Assembly (NCBI GenBank): GCA_944390615.1
Contig: CALXRJ010000030.1
Span: 1 to 14,459 of the forward strand
Direction: 5' to 3'
DNA from: an uncultured Clostridia bacterium
GTDB lineage: Bacteria; Bacillota; Clostridia; TANB77; CAG-508
Length of the DNA stretch: 14,459 nt
Below the pieces are notes generated by a model that was not told the origin of the DNA, made no database searches, and worked only from the letters and a program-made list of their open reading frames with translations. Made by a program: the position numbers and the translations under genes. Below are positions 7,992-14,017 of this stretch, piece after piece (position 1 is the first letter of the stretch; each line of letters begins with the position of its first letter).

Positions 7992-9233
7992 TTAATCGAT
8001 ATTTTCATCTTTTATATAATATTTTGTTCCTAACATTTTATCTGGTAAATATTGTTGTTCTACATAATGACCTGGAAAATTGTGTGGATATAGATAACCT
8101 TGATGATAACCTAAAGCTTCCATTTGTTTCACTGGTGCATTTCTAATATGCATTGGAATTTCTCCTGTGTCTTTATTTTCCACATCTTCTAATGCTTTAT
8201 CAATGGCTAAATAAGCAGCATTGGATTTTTTAGAGGTTGCTACATAGATGGCTGCTTCTGCTAATATGATCCTGGCTTCTGGCATTCCAACCATATTAAC
8301 TGCTTGCATGGCAGAATTGGCTACAACCAATGCATTCGGGTTTGCCATTCCTACATCTTCTGAAGCTGCAATGACAATTCTTCTTGCTAAAAACATCGGA
8401 TCTTCTCCTGCCTTTATGGCTCTTGCTAAATAAAATATGGCTGCATCTGGGTCTGATCCTCTCATAGATTTTATAAAGGCACTAATGTTATCATAATGGG
8501 AATCTCCATTTTTATCAAATACTGCCTTTTTCTCTTGCACACAATTTTTGATTACTTCGTCTGTGATGTTTATCATACCATTGGAATCCATTTCTGTGGT
8601 AAGTACTGCTATTTCTAAAGAATTAAGGGCAGTTCTCACATCTCCATTTGAAATGGTACTTAATTTTTTTAAAGTTTCATCTTTTATATGGATATGATAT
8701 TCGCCAAGTCCTTCTGGTTTTTCTAGTGCCATTTTCAAAATTTTATAAATGTCTTCTTCGTTTAATGGTTCTAATTTTACTACCATGGAACGAGAAATTA
8801 AAGCTTTGTTTACCTCAAAATAAGGATTTTCTGTTGTTGCTCCAATTAAAATAATGGTTCCGTTTTCTACAAAAGGAAGTAGTGCATCTTGCTGCAATTT
8901 ATTAAATCGATGGATTTCATCAATAAAAAGAATGGCTTTTCCAGTTGGGTTGAGCATAAAATTTTTCGTCTCTTCTATCACTGCTTTAATATCAGCAACG
9001 CCTGCTGTTACTGCATTAATCTTATAAAAGCGATATTTCGTTGTTTCACTAATCACTTTAGCTAAAGAGGTTTTTCCACATCCAGGAGGGCCAAACAAAA
9101 TAAGGCTAGAAAGTCTATCTGCTTTTATGGTTCTATATAAAATTTTATCTTTTCCTAAAATATGTTCTTGTCCAACATATTCCTCCAATTTTTTGGGTCT
9201 TACTCTATAGGCTAGTGGTTCATTTGCATTCAT
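7992..9233 (-). CDS. rarA: Replication-associated recombination AAA ATPase RarA/MgsA
   Basis: A 413-residue clamp-loader-like AAA+ ATPase acting at stalled replication forks. Motifs seen: PLAYRVRPKKLEEYVGQEHILG at the N-terminus, Walker A GPPGCGKTS (about 48-56), Walker B AILFIDEIHRFNKLQQDALL (DEIH about 105-108), sensor 1 LIGATTENPYFEVN and the arginine-finger region ALISRSMV. The C-terminal tetramerisation region includes MRGSDPDAAIFYLARAI, then DPMFLARRIVIAASEDVG and PEARIILAEAAIYVA. An ATG eight codons upstream (9257) has no binding site, while GGGAGG stands about 10 bases before the ATG at 9233, so I use the latter. It follows queA after 65 bases with no convincing terminator. Confidence 0.92.
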   Translation of the reverse strand: MNANEPLAYRVRPKKLEEYVGQEHILGKDKILYRTIKADRLSSLILFGPPGCGKTSLAKVISETTKYRFYKINAVTAGVADIKAVIEETKNFMLNPTGKAILFIDEIHRFNKLQQDALLPFVENGTIILIGATTENPYFEVNKALISRSMVVKLEPLNEEDIYKILKMALEKPEGLGEYHIHIKDETLKKLSTISNGDVRTALNSLEIAVLTTEMDSNGMINITDEVIKNCVQEKKAVFDKNGDSHYDNISAFIKSMRGSDPDAAIFYLARAIKAGEDPMFLARRIVIAASEDVGMANPNALVVANSAMQAVNMVGMPEARIILAEAAIYVATSKKSNAAYLAIDKALEDVENKDTGEIPMHIRNAPVKQMEALGYHQGYLYPHNFPGHYVEQQYLPDKMLGTKYYIKDENID

Positions 9234-9298
9234 TTTTATTGTTTCCTCCCTTTCCATTTTTTCTTATATTTTTTGGTAAAATAATTTTCTTATAAAAA

Positions 9299-10324
9299 TT
9301 ATTGGATTAGCATGGCATCTCCAAAACTAAAGAAACGATATTTTTCTTGTACTGCTTGGTGATATGCTTTTAAGATAAATTCTTTATCCGCAAATGCCGA
9401 AACTAGCATTAATAAAGTTGATTTTGGCAAATGAAAATTGGTAATTAAAGCATCTATACATTTAAAGGAATAACCTGGATAAATGTAAATTCCTGTATCT
9501 GCTTCAGTAGGTTGTACCAATCCTGTTTTTGGGTCTGCTATGGTTTCTAATACTCTACAAGATGTGGTTCCTACTGCAATTACTCTTTTGCCACTTTTTT
9601 TTGTTTCATTTATTTTTTCTGCATCTTCTTGTTTCATATAAAAATGCTCTGTATGCATTTTATGGTCTTCTATGTTTTCTTCTTTTACTGGTCTGAAAGT
9701 TCCGATTCCTACGTGCAAAGTTACATTGGCAATTTTTATTCCTTTTTGTTCTATTTGTTCCAATAATTCTGGCGTAAAGTGTAACCCAGCTGTTGGTGCT
9801 GCAGCAGAACCTTCGTATTTGGCATAGACTGTTTGATATCTTTCTTTTTCTTTTAGGCTTTCATGAATATAAGGTGGAAGTGGCATTAATCCGATTTTGT
9901 CTAGTATTTCGTTAAAAATTCCTTCATATTTAAATAAGACTTTTCTGGTTCCACCTTCTAAAACATCTAAAATTTCGGCTTGTAATAGGCCATCTCCAAA
10001 GATTACTTTGGTTCCTGGTTTTAGTTTATTTCCTGGTCTTACAATACTTTCCCAAGTATCTCCTTCTAGTTGTTTTAGTAAAACAAATTCTACATTAGCT
10101 CCTGTTTCTTTTTTACCATATAATCTTGCTGGAATTACTTTGGTATTGTTCCTAACTAAGCAATCTCCTGGTTCTAAGTAGTTTATGATATTTTTAAAAA
10201 CTTCATGGGTAATTGTTTTTTCTTTTCTATTTAATACCATAAGTCTTGATTCGTCTCTTTTTTGGATTGGTACTTGTGCAATTAGTTCTTCTGGTAGTTC
10301 GTAGTCAAATTCTTCTAGTTTCAT
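9299..10324 (-). CDS. queA: S-adenosylmethionine:tRNA ribosyltransferase-isomerase QueA
   Basis: Converts 7-aminomethyl-deazaguanine in tRNA to epoxyqueuosine, using the ribosyl part of SAM. The 341-residue length is normal. Family motifs are FDYELPEELIAQVPIQKRDE, PGDCLVRNNTKVIPARLYG, YAKYEGSAAAPTAGLHFT, VTLHVGIGTFRPVKEENIE, AVGTTSCRVLETIA and ALITNFHLPKSTLLMLVSAF. The ATG at 10324 has AAAGGA about 13 bases upstream, a rather long spacing. It is the first gene after a consensus-like promoter and probably heads queA-rarA-rimO-(unknown)-scpB-proS. tgt is not present in the window. Confidence 0.95.
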   Translation of the reverse strand: MKLEEFDYELPEELIAQVPIQKRDESRLMVLNRKEKTITHEVFKNIINYLEPGDCLVRNNTKVIPARLYGKKETGANVEFVLLKQLEGDTWESIVRPGNKLKPGTKVIFGDGLLQAEILDVLEGGTRKVLFKYEGIFNEILDKIGLMPLPPYIHESLKEKERYQTVYAKYEGSAAAPTAGLHFTPELLEQIEQKGIKIANVTLHVGIGTFRPVKEENIEDHKMHTEHFYMKQEDAEKINETKKSGKRVIAVGTTSCRVLETIADPKTGLVQPTEADTGIYIYPGYSFKCIDALITNFHLPKSTLLMLVSAFADKEFILKAYHQAVQEKYRFFSFGDAMLIQ

Positions 10325-10367
10325 TTTGGGGTATTTTTCCTTTCTCTTTTTTCTTTCTAATTTCTAT

Positions 10368-10396
10368 ATTTTACTACAAAAATCAAGTATTGTCAA
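10368..10396 (-). promoter_or_regulatory. Sigma-A promoter of the queA unit
   Basis: A perfect TTGACA (10391-10396) and TAAAAT (10368-10373) are separated by exactly 17 bases. Transcription would start near 10361, about 37 bases before the queA ATG. It lies just after the palindrome that closes the PHP gene. Confidence 0.7.
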
Positions 10397-10402
10397 AAAA
10401 TG

Positions 10403-10450
10403 AATTTGGGGACAGAGAAAAAATATATATTTTTTCTCTGTCCCCAAATT
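10403..10450 (-). repeat. Perfect 48-base palindrome, REP-like and possible terminator
   Basis: Two 24-base arms match without a mismatch about the centre at 10426/10427. Each arm begins AATTTGGGGACAGAG and runs through an A-rich stretch to TATA at the centre. It starts 16 bases after the PHP stop codon and could end that transcript. The GGGGACAGAG core recurs in variant form (GGGGACGGAGG) at 11492-11502, which suggests a dispersed palindromic repeat. GGGGAC-cored REP-like repeats are known in Firmicute genomes; membership of this one is inference. Confidence 0.7.
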
Positions 10451-10465
10451 TATCATCTATTCAAT

Positions 10466-11359
10466 CTATCTTTCCTCATCTTCCAAACTTTTCTTTCTTT
10501 CGCCCCAAAAATATTTATCTTGTATTTCTCCCAAAGGTGTATAGCCTAAAGTTTGTTTTTGATCATCATGGAAATCACTTCCACCACTCATGCATAATCC
10601 TTTTTCTTTGCAAAAACCTTCTAAATATGCTACTTGCTCTCGATTATGTTTGGTATGAACACATTCTATGCCATCTAAAATTCCTAATTGATACATTTGG
10701 TTTAAAAATTCTACATTATTAACAGATTTATATTCAAATACATGAGGTAATACGACAATTCCACCAGCCTGATGAATGTCATCTGCTATTTCTTGTGCTG
10801 TTGGCAAGTTTTCTGTGACATCTATATAAAATGGACTTTGTGGATTGGTTACATGTCCTAGCCAAAAACTATTTTTTCTGTCTTTTCCAAGAATCGTATC
10901 TAATATTTTATCATTTTCTTTATGTTTTTGCATATCTGCCTTTATGATGTCATTGGCTTGTTCACCTAAGCTTTGTATTTTTAAGCCTGGCGTTAATTTA
11001 ATGTTTAGCTTTTTACAAACAGACTTAAAAAATGCTAAGCGCTTTTCTTGTATCTCAATTAATTCATACTCACTTCTTCTATCAATATATTTTGAATGTT
11101 TTAGTCTTTCTATATCAAAATCATAACCTAGCATATGAAAATTTTTTTGTTGATAAACAAAGTCAAATTCAATTCCTGTTATCATTCTTCCACTAAAACA
11201 TTCTCTTAGCTGTCTATTTTTCAATTCTTCGTAGGCACCTAATACATTATGGTCACAAAAAGAAATTGTATGAATCTTCTTATTTTCTGCCATTTGTAAA
11301 ATTTCTTTTACTGTAAATTTTCCATCTGAATGGTTCGTGTGAATATGTAAATCAATCAT
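10466..11359 (-). CDS. PHP-domain metal-dependent phosphoesterase (TrpH/YciV-like)
   Basis: A 297-residue protein with the four PHP motifs: MIDLHIHTNHSDGKFTVKEI at the N-terminus, SFCDHN, TGIEFDF, then IVVLPHVFEY and MSGGSDFHDD at the C-terminus. The histidines and aspartates of these motifs bind metal ions. Length and order match the TrpH/YciV-like group, which includes nucleotide 3',5'-bisphosphate phosphatases and RNA 5'-end exonucleases. Which substrate this one uses cannot be told from sequence. The ATG has AGGAG about 8 bases upstream. It has its own promoter (11446-11474) and occupies the place after sigE where sigG is often found. Confidence 0.85.
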   Translation of the reverse strand: MIDLHIHTNHSDGKFTVKEILQMAENKKIHTISFCDHNVLGAYEELKNRQLRECFSGRMITGIEFDFVYQQKNFHMLGYDFDIERLKHSKYIDRRSEYELIEIQEKRLAFFKSVCKKLNIKLTPGLKIQSLGEQANDIIKADMQKHKENDKILDTILGKDRKNSFWLGHVTNPQSPFYIDVTENLPTAQEIADDIHQAGGIVVLPHVFEYKSVNNVEFLNQMYQLGILDGIECVHTKHNREQVAYLEGFCKEKGLCMSGGSDFHDDQKQTLGYTPLGEIQDKYFWGERKKSLEDEER

Positions 11360-11382
11360 TTATTCTTCTCCTATCTTAAAAT

Positions 11383-11418
11383 CTAATTCTTCTTCTGGAA
11401 CTCCCATATGGATTCCAT
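11383..11418 (-). CDS. Possible 11-codon leader peptide before the PHP gene
   Basis: An ATG at 11418 follows a strong AGGGAGG at 10-base spacing and opens MESIWEFQKKN. A second overlapping frame (11360-11407) encodes MGVPEEELDFKIGEE, and its TAA touches the PHP ATG. The first ATG lies within an inverted repeat, ATATGG-ATT-CCATAT (11406-11420 on the plus strand). Either frame could be a leader peptide, or both may be chance; the good binding site with no long gene behind it is what drew attention. Confidence 0.25.
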   Translation of the reverse strand: MESIWEFQKKN

Positions 11419-11445
11419 ATTTTTCTTTCCTCCCTAAGTGGCTTT

Positions 11446-11474
11446 ATTATATACCATTTCACCTGAAAAAGCAA
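11446..11474 (-). promoter_or_regulatory. Sigma-A promoter of the PHP gene
   Basis: TTGCTT (11469-11474) and a perfect TATAAT (11446-11451) with a 17-base spacer. Transcription would start near 11439, giving an 80-base leader. It lies between the sigE stop and the PHP gene, so the PHP gene need not be part of the spoIIGA-sigE transcript. Confidence 0.7.
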
Positions 11475-11481
11475 CTATTTT

Positions 11482-11513
11482 TGATATTTTTGGGGACGGA
11501 GGAAAAAATATCA
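11482..11513 (-). repeat. Hairpin with GGGGACGGAGG loop at the end of sigE
   Basis: TGATATTTTT and AAAAATATCA form a 10-bp stem around a 12-base loop containing GGGGACGGAGG (plus-strand reading). One arm includes the sigE stop codon. The loop resembles an arm of the 48-base palindrome at 10403-10450 (GGGGACAGAG then A-run), so this may be a degenerate copy of the same repeat. It lacks a U-run and is not a good terminator. Confidence 0.4.
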
Positions 11514-12249
11514 CCCAGTCTTACTCATAATATCTCTCTTCATCTTCTTAATAATTTTTTTCTCCAACCTAGAAATATAACTTTGCGAAATACCGTAATT
11601 CATCTGCTACTTCCTTCTGTGTTTTTTCATTACCACCATTTTTCAAACCAAACCTCATTTCCATAATATTCTTTTCTCTTGCATTTAGTTTGCCAATCGA
11701 TGCCTTTAACAAAGTTTTGTCCACTTCATCTTCAATATTTCTGGATGTCACATCACTTTCTGTTCCCAAAATATCAGATAAAAGTAGTTCATTTCCATCT
11801 TGGTCTTTATTTAGTGGTTCATCTAGTGATACCTCTCCTTTTAATTTATTGGTTCTTCTTAAATACATTAGGATTTCATTTTCAATACATCGAGATGCAT
11901 AGGTTGCTAGTTTAATGTTTTTGTCTGCTTTAAAAGTATTAACACCTTTGGCTAAACCTATTGTTCCAATGGAGATTAAATCTTCAATTCCAATTCCTGT
12001 ATTTTCAAATTTTTTAGCAATATAGACAACTAATCTTAAGTTTCTTTCTACTAAAATTTGTCTTGCTTCTAAATTATCCTCTTCTGATAATTTTTGTATG
12101 TAAATCTGTTCCTCTTCTTCTGGCAGTGGTGGTGGGAGTGTCTGTGCTCCTGCTATATAAAAAATCGGTTCTTCGAAGACTTCTTCGTTTTTTATATATT
12201 TCACATAGAGTGAATTTACATTGCTTTTTAGTATGTCTACCAAATTCAT
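11511..12249 (-). CDS. sigE: Sporulation sigma factor SigE precursor, split by a +1 frame break at a CGG codon
   Basis: Pro-sigma-E is the early mother-cell sigma factor, activated by SpoIIGA cleavage of its N-terminal prosequence. The match is very close: FYIAGAQTLPPPLPEEEEQ, ERNLRLVVYIAKKFENTGIG, EDLISIGTIGLAKGVNTF, KLATYASRCIENEILMYLRR, DGNELLLSDILGTESD and KTQKEVADEL. The zero frame ends at 11569 as ELRYFAKLYF, short of the last helix-turn-helix. Dropping the C of CGG codon 219 gives VADELGISQSYISRLEKKII and then a natural end, KKMKRDIMSKTG, at 11511: 245 residues, the normal length. Without the shift the -35 recognition helix is lost. The first 30 residues look like a membrane-binding prosequence. 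The GGAGG is 28 bases from the ATG; a weaker AAGG lies about 10 bases away. spoIIGA precedes it by 69 bases. Confidence 0.9.
11593..11595 (-). other. Candidate +1 recoding site, sigE codon 219 (CGG-T)
   Basis: The coding strand reads GAT GAA TTA C GGT ATT TCG. Skipping the C at base 11595 gives Asp-Glu-Leu-Gly-Ile-Ser, exactly the LGIS turn found in sigma E region 4.2 of sporulating Firmicutes. The zero frame reads Arg-Tyr-Phe and stops eight codons after the CGG. This is the most secure of the three sites because sigma E is so conserved on both sides. Confidence 0.8.
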
Positions 12250-12263
12250 ATTTTTTTGCCTTG

Positions 12264-12291
12264 CTATTTTGTAACAAAGCTTCCTCCTTTC
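12264..12291 (-). promoter_or_regulatory. sigE leader element with strong but distant GGAGG
   Basis: On the minus strand GAAAGGAGGAAG is followed by CTTTGTTACAAAATAG, matching the DUF881 leader at 1030-1056 at about 24 of 27 positions. A TTG at 12277 is ideally spaced and opens a 67-codon frame that overlaps the start of sigE in another frame (to 12074). That frame is arginine/lysine-rich at its end and not protein-like, so the element may instead reduce or time sigE translation, or be coincidence. Confidence 0.25.
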
Positions 12292-12318
12292 TGCTTTTGT
12301 CCCTTTAGGGCAATTTTT

Positions 12319-13210
12319 TTAGTTTAATACGTCAATTCCTAATAAAGCACTGTATTCCTCTTTTTTACTAAGTTTTTTGTTATACATCCCAATGATTATT
12401 TTATCCACTTTTTTTACTTCCTCTGCTTCTTCTAATTCTACTCCATCTGCCTTTAATCCTAATAGCATTCCATTTTGTTTTCCTAAAGAGGTAAATGGTA
12501 TCACTTTCAGTTTTGACATATACTCATTTTTAATATTTTCTGGAATTTCCTCTAAATCACCTCCTAATATTTTTTCTATGTTATCTAAAATTTCTTTTGG
12601 AACAGCATCTTGTAAAAGTGTATGTTCTACCACAATAACTGGTATATTGGTAATTGGCTCTTTTAGCAAATTTCCTGTATCTAACATTGCTATGGTTTTG
12701 ATTTCTTTTCCATTGAGCTTTATAGTAATTGGGCAAAACAAGTCTTTTTTCGAAAATTTTGCTTTTACCAGTTTAAAGGCTAAAATAACAACGATAAATG
12801 CGATTATGACACCGATGAGAATTGTTTTTAAGGTATAACTCCCTAGAATCATTCCATTTTGAATGGATATTTTTCCTGTATTTACCATGTAGATTACACT
12901 TAAAGCTGCTCCTCCAAAAACAAATGAAGTTAAGTAAAAAAATACCATCATTTTTAGCATTTCCTTCCATGTTTTCGGGGTAAATGCTAGATAAACCATA
13001 ACAACAGATAATAATATTTTTAGGATAAAATTCCCATATAATTGATTTGGTATAAAATAGGATATTACTACATAAATAGCCCCCAAAAGGCTTCCACCGC
13101 GCTATTTTCAAAAATTTTACTTTTGTTTTGGCAATCACTCCTGTGGCATATAAAATAATAAAATTTAAAATAAAATTTTCTAAAAATAATATATCTATGT
13201 AAATTGTCAT
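12319..13210 (-). CDS. spoIIGA: Pro-sigma-E processing aspartic protease SpoIIGA, split by a +1 frame break at a CGG codon
   Basis: SpoIIGA is a sporulation-specific membrane protease that cleaves pro-sigma-E. The N-terminus MTIYIDILFLENFILNFIIL is the family's first membrane segment; further hydrophobic segments run to about residue 150. The C-terminal domain holds the aspartic protease motif MLDTGNLLKEPITNIPVIVVE (catalytic Asp at about 177) and ends LLGIDVLN. Codon 38 is CGG: in zero frame the sequence becomes RWKPFGGYLCSN and loses the family pattern, ending at 145 residues. Skipping the C gives KIAGGSLLGAIYVVISYF, like the GG-containing start of the second membrane segment in Bacillus SpoIIGA. 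Joined length is 296 residues. The downstream frame alone has a TTG at codon 42 but no evident binding site. sigE follows, as in Bacillus. Confidence 0.88.
13097..13099 (-). other. Candidate +1 recoding site, spoIIGA codon 38 (CGG-T)
   Basis: The coding strand reads AAA ATA GCG C GGT GGA AGC. Skipping the C at base 13099 gives Lys-Ile-Ala-Gly-Gly-Ser and enters the frame of the remaining protein. The P-site codon GCG is the same as in the yeast Ty3 +1 site, where out-of-frame decoding occurs without P-site slippage. The shift comes early, before the protease domain. Confidence 0.7.
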
Positions 13211-13226
13211 TGTCTCACCTAGGCTT

Positions 13227-13257
13227 ATTGTACTACTTTTTCTTTAAAAAATTTGTC
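13227..13257 (-). promoter_or_regulatory. Possible Spo0A-type promoter of spoIIGA
   Basis: TACAAT (13227-13232) could be a -10 element 17 bases before the ATG. There is no -35 at normal spacing, but AGACAAA (reverse of the TTTGTC core of a Spo0A box, 13252-13257) lies about 20 bases upstream. The Bacillus spoIIG promoter is known to have an over-long spacer and to need Spo0A. The match is partial, so this is a tentative reading. Confidence 0.3.
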
Positions 13258-13270
13258 TTTTCTTATTGTA

Positions 13271-13308
13271 GAAAAAAAGAAATATTCTACAAAATTAGAA
13301 TATTTCTA
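13271..13308 (-). terminator. Intrinsic terminator overlapping the end of the nucleosidase gene
   Basis: AGAAATATTCT and AGAATATTTCT form a perfect 11-bp stem around an 8-base loop; the minus-strand RNA then runs into seven U residues. The stop codon of the nucleosidase gene lies in the loop and stem. It separates the methylthioadenosine genes from spoIIGA. Confidence 0.75.
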
Positions 13309-14017
13309 ATAAATTCATTGTAAATTCTTGTGCTTTTAAACTAATATTTCTGTCATACTCTTCTTTTAATATTTCATTGTCTGAGATTACTCGAATATCA
13401 ATGGCTGGAATATGATATTGATTGGCTATTGTATAAACAGCAATTCCTTCCATGTCTTCACAGAGAATATGATATTTTTGGTTTAAACGAAGCATCCAGT
13501 CACATTCTTTATTCCAAATATCTCCACTTCCTATCACGCCATAATGAATTTTTCCTTGTGTGTAACTACGCTCTATCTTTTTTACTTTTTCAATCAATTC
13601 TTCACTTGCCTTTTGCGGAACTAAACGGTCTTTTTCTCCTGCTAAATAATTGATAAAGTCCCAATCATCTAAGCTATATCCTTGCCCTTCTTCTTTATAT
13701 TTTGTTAGGATGGAAGTTATGTTGATACATTCTGTCCCTACAACAATGTCTGATTGATGTATATTTTTTCCAAATCCTCCACTACATCCTTGATTTATGA
13801 TGTAATCTGGTTTATATTTTTCAATAGCAAGTGTGGTAGCAGCTGCTGTATTGATTAAGCCTACTTTAGCATCACATAGGATGATATCATTTTTTAAGAT
13901 TTTTCCTAAATAAAAAGTACAAAGATTGGCTTTTTCTATTTTAACTTGTTCTAGCCTTTTTATTAAAAAGTTTAATTCTACATCTGCCATCGCTGCTATG
14001 ATTAATATTTTACTCAT
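13295..14017 (-). CDS. 5'-methylthioadenosine/S-adenosylhomocysteine nucleosidase family protein
   Basis: Family enzymes hydrolyse MTA, SAH or 5'-deoxyadenosine to adenine and the thioribose or ribose part. The 240-residue protein starts MSKILIIAAMADVELNFLI. Motifs of the phosphorylase/nucleosidase fold are seen: KVGLINTAAATTLAIEKY, then DYIINQGCSGGF, GVIGSGDIW, CEDMEGIAVYTIA (the substrate-binding glutamate region) and IRVISDNE with the catalytic aspartate. An upstream in-frame ATG at 14092 adds 25 residues inside the preceding gene; AGGAGG before 14017 decides the start. It overlaps the deaminase gene by 8 bases, so translation is probably coupled. The divergence from standard MtnN (EMEGAA is EDMEGIA) leaves related purine nucleosidases possible. 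Confidence 0.82.
   Translation of the reverse strand: MSKILIIAAMADVELNFLIKRLEQVKIEKANLCTFYLGKILKNDIILCDAKVGLINTAAATTLAIEKYKPDYIINQGCSGGFGKNIHQSDIVVGTECINITSILTKYKEEGQGYSLDDWDFINYLAGEKDRLVPQKASEELIEKVKKIERSYTQGKIHYGVIGSGDIWNKECDWMLRLNQKYHILCEDMEGIAVYTIANQYHIPAIDIRVISDNEILKEEYDRNISLKAQEFTMNLLEIF

Noticed and set aside
9280..9303. AATAATTTT/AAAATTATT hairpin at the end of queA as a terminator
   Set aside because: The stem is all A-T and no clear U-run follows; such pairings are common by chance at this base composition, and rarA probably continues the operon.
12074..12277. TTG-initiated 67-codon frame overlapping the sigE start
   Set aside because: Good binding site, but the composition is arginine/lysine/threonine-rich without protein character, and it overlaps strongly conserved sigE sequence. 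It is kept only as part of the leader observation.
12293..12317. CCCTTTAGGG hairpin followed by CAATTTTTTT on the plus strand as a terminator
   Set aside because: It would end a plus-strand transcript, but there is no plus-strand gene nearby, and read on the minus strand it lacks a U-run.
1841..13210. Treating the three split genes as ordinary sequencing or assembly errors
   Set aside because: None of the sites is a homopolymer, and all three have the same extra base in the same CGG-T context while no other in-frame CGG exists in the window. Raw reads would still be the final test.
1841..13210. Treating the three genes as pseudogenes
   Set aside because: Apart from the single base each gene is intact, with full-length conserved domains on both sides, no second lesion and normal signals. 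Loss of DivIB, SpoIIGA and SigE by the same single-base change would be very unlikely.
1841..13210. Simple reassignment of CGG to another amino acid (Trp and Gln reassignments of CGG are known in some bacteria)
   Set aside because: Reassignment alone does not change the reading frame; the sequence after each CGG is family-like only in the +1 frame.
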